Position numbers and translations under genes: made by a program. The notes beneath the pieces are model-generated. The model was not told the DNA's origin and ran no database searches. It saw only the letters and a program-made list of their open reading frames with translations. 56,760 bases of DNA from a virus, in IMG/VR virus record IMGVR_UViG_3300011116_000470, positions 1 to 56,760 of that record; one strand, 5' to 3'. Positions 56,215 to 56,760 of this stretch are shown piece by piece (the first letter of the stretch is position 1; each line of letters begins with the position of its first letter).

Positions 56215-56760
56215 ATGACCACTTACACGAACCCGTTCACCGGCCAGACTATTAGCCCCTCGTCGGTAAGCTACGAGTCCATCACGCTATCGGGCAACCT
56301 GACGCTTGAATGGCCGATAAACGGCAACGACGCCACTCCGGTCAGCAGCATCCTTGATGTGACGGCCACCGCGCCGGGTTTCAACTTGGCGCTGCCGCCC
56401 GCAACGCAGGTATCGACTGGCCAGACTGTCATCGTGCGCAACATCGGCCTCTTGGCCAACACGTTCACGGTGACGGACTACACGGGCGCTACCATCATCT
56501 TGGTGTCCTCTGGCGTTGCTCAGTTCATCTTCTTGACCGACAACAGCACGGAAGGCGGCACTTGGTCGTCCGTGGTGCTGGGCGCGGGCACATCATCGGC
56601 CAACGCCGCAGCGCTTGCTGGGTACGGCCTGACCCCCATCGGGCTCACCCTAAACCAAGCCTACACCACGGCTACTTATTACGGTAACGCCACGCTGCCT
56701 TCTACAGTGCGTGCGCAGCTTGTGATCTGGGGCAGCGGCGTGGGCGCGTTGTCGCTACCA
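56215..56760 (+). CDS. Virion structural protein, 5' part of the gene crossing the junction
   Basis: This is the N-terminal part (MTTYTNPFTGQTISPSSVSY) of the protein that resumes at base 2; the frames match exactly when the 127-bp overlap is joined, and the whole protein is 424 residues. The head LEWPINGNDATPVSSILDVT and VSTGQTVIVRNIGLLANTFT V are beta-rich, like tail proteins. It follows the adaptor gene by two bases. Because it has no stop in this window, it could easily be missed. Confidence 0.85.
   Translation, partial: MTTYTNPFTGQTISPSSVSYESITLSGNLTLEWPINGNDATPVSSILDVTATAPGFNLALPPATQVSTGQTVIVRNIGLLANTFTVTDYTGATIILVSSGVAQFIFLTDNSTEGGTWSSVVLGAGTSSANAAALAGYGLTPIGLTLNQAYTTATYYGNATLPSTVRAQLVIWGSGVGALSLP
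56634..56760. repeat. Right copy of the 127-bp terminal overlap
   Basis: Identical to bases 1-127. It lies inside the gene that crosses the junction, not in a packaging or intergenic region, which argues against a true terminal repeat. Confidence 0.95.

Overview
The window is one complete genome of a tailed double-stranded DNA bacteriophage. Bases 1-127 are repeated exactly as bases 56634-56760, and one open frame runs off the right end and continues in phase at the left end. The molecule is therefore circular, or circularly permuted, with a unit length of 56,633 bp. No integrase, plasmid partition gene, rRNA or bacterial housekeeping gene is visible. A large portal, a Mu gpT-like capsid protein, P22 gp4/gp10-like neck and tail proteins and a block of ejection-type proteins, without a tape measure, tail tube, sheath or baseplate set, point to a short-tailed (podovirus-like) virion. 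GC-rich coding, a Gram-negative-type lysis cassette and small proteins of a style common in Burkholderiales phages suggest a betaproteobacterial, perhaps freshwater, host; the host is inference only.

Layout. (1) 9866-16687, leftward: replication and repair block with an Fe-S PD-(D/E)XK nuclease (DUF2800), a DUF2815 probable ssDNA-binding protein, a family A DNA polymerase with 3'-5' exonuclease, a VRR-NUC nuclease, an SNF2-type helicase and small proteins. A tRNA-like element lies between the DUF2815 gene and the gene upstream of the polymerase. (2) 16842-25266, rightward: early region of about 23 small genes, many joined by ATGA, GTGA or TAATG overlaps. It holds a lipoprotein, zinc-ribbon proteins, a YdaS/Cro-like regulator, a PrimPol-RepA-like ATPase, a palindrome array that may be the replication origin, and a DUF932 protein. 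(3) 25331-56760 and on through the junction to 9747, rightward: late region. It runs from terminase through three polyvalent-type proteins, portal, GroES-like protein, scaffold, capsid and decoration proteins, Gly-Gly-motif proteins, neck adaptor, fibers and adhesins, lysis cassette, second adaptor and tail proteins to the ejection proteins. A strong terminator at 9778-9804 closes it.

How the parts work together. The leftward and rightward early operons diverge from a 154-bp control region (16688-16841) full of ACAAC/GTTGT half-sites. The same spaced operator-like motif, ACAAC-N6-GTTGT, recurs at two more candidate promoters (about 22100 and 24510). A second divergent switch at 10109-10155 faces a YdaS/Cro-like gene. 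In the late region, three multi-domain proteins between terminase and portal look like virion-delivered polyvalent effectors. They share a short x-G-G tag with the ejection proteins and with several small basic head-region proteins. That shared tag, the operator set, the origin-like palindromes and the odd tRNA-like element are the most interesting observations.
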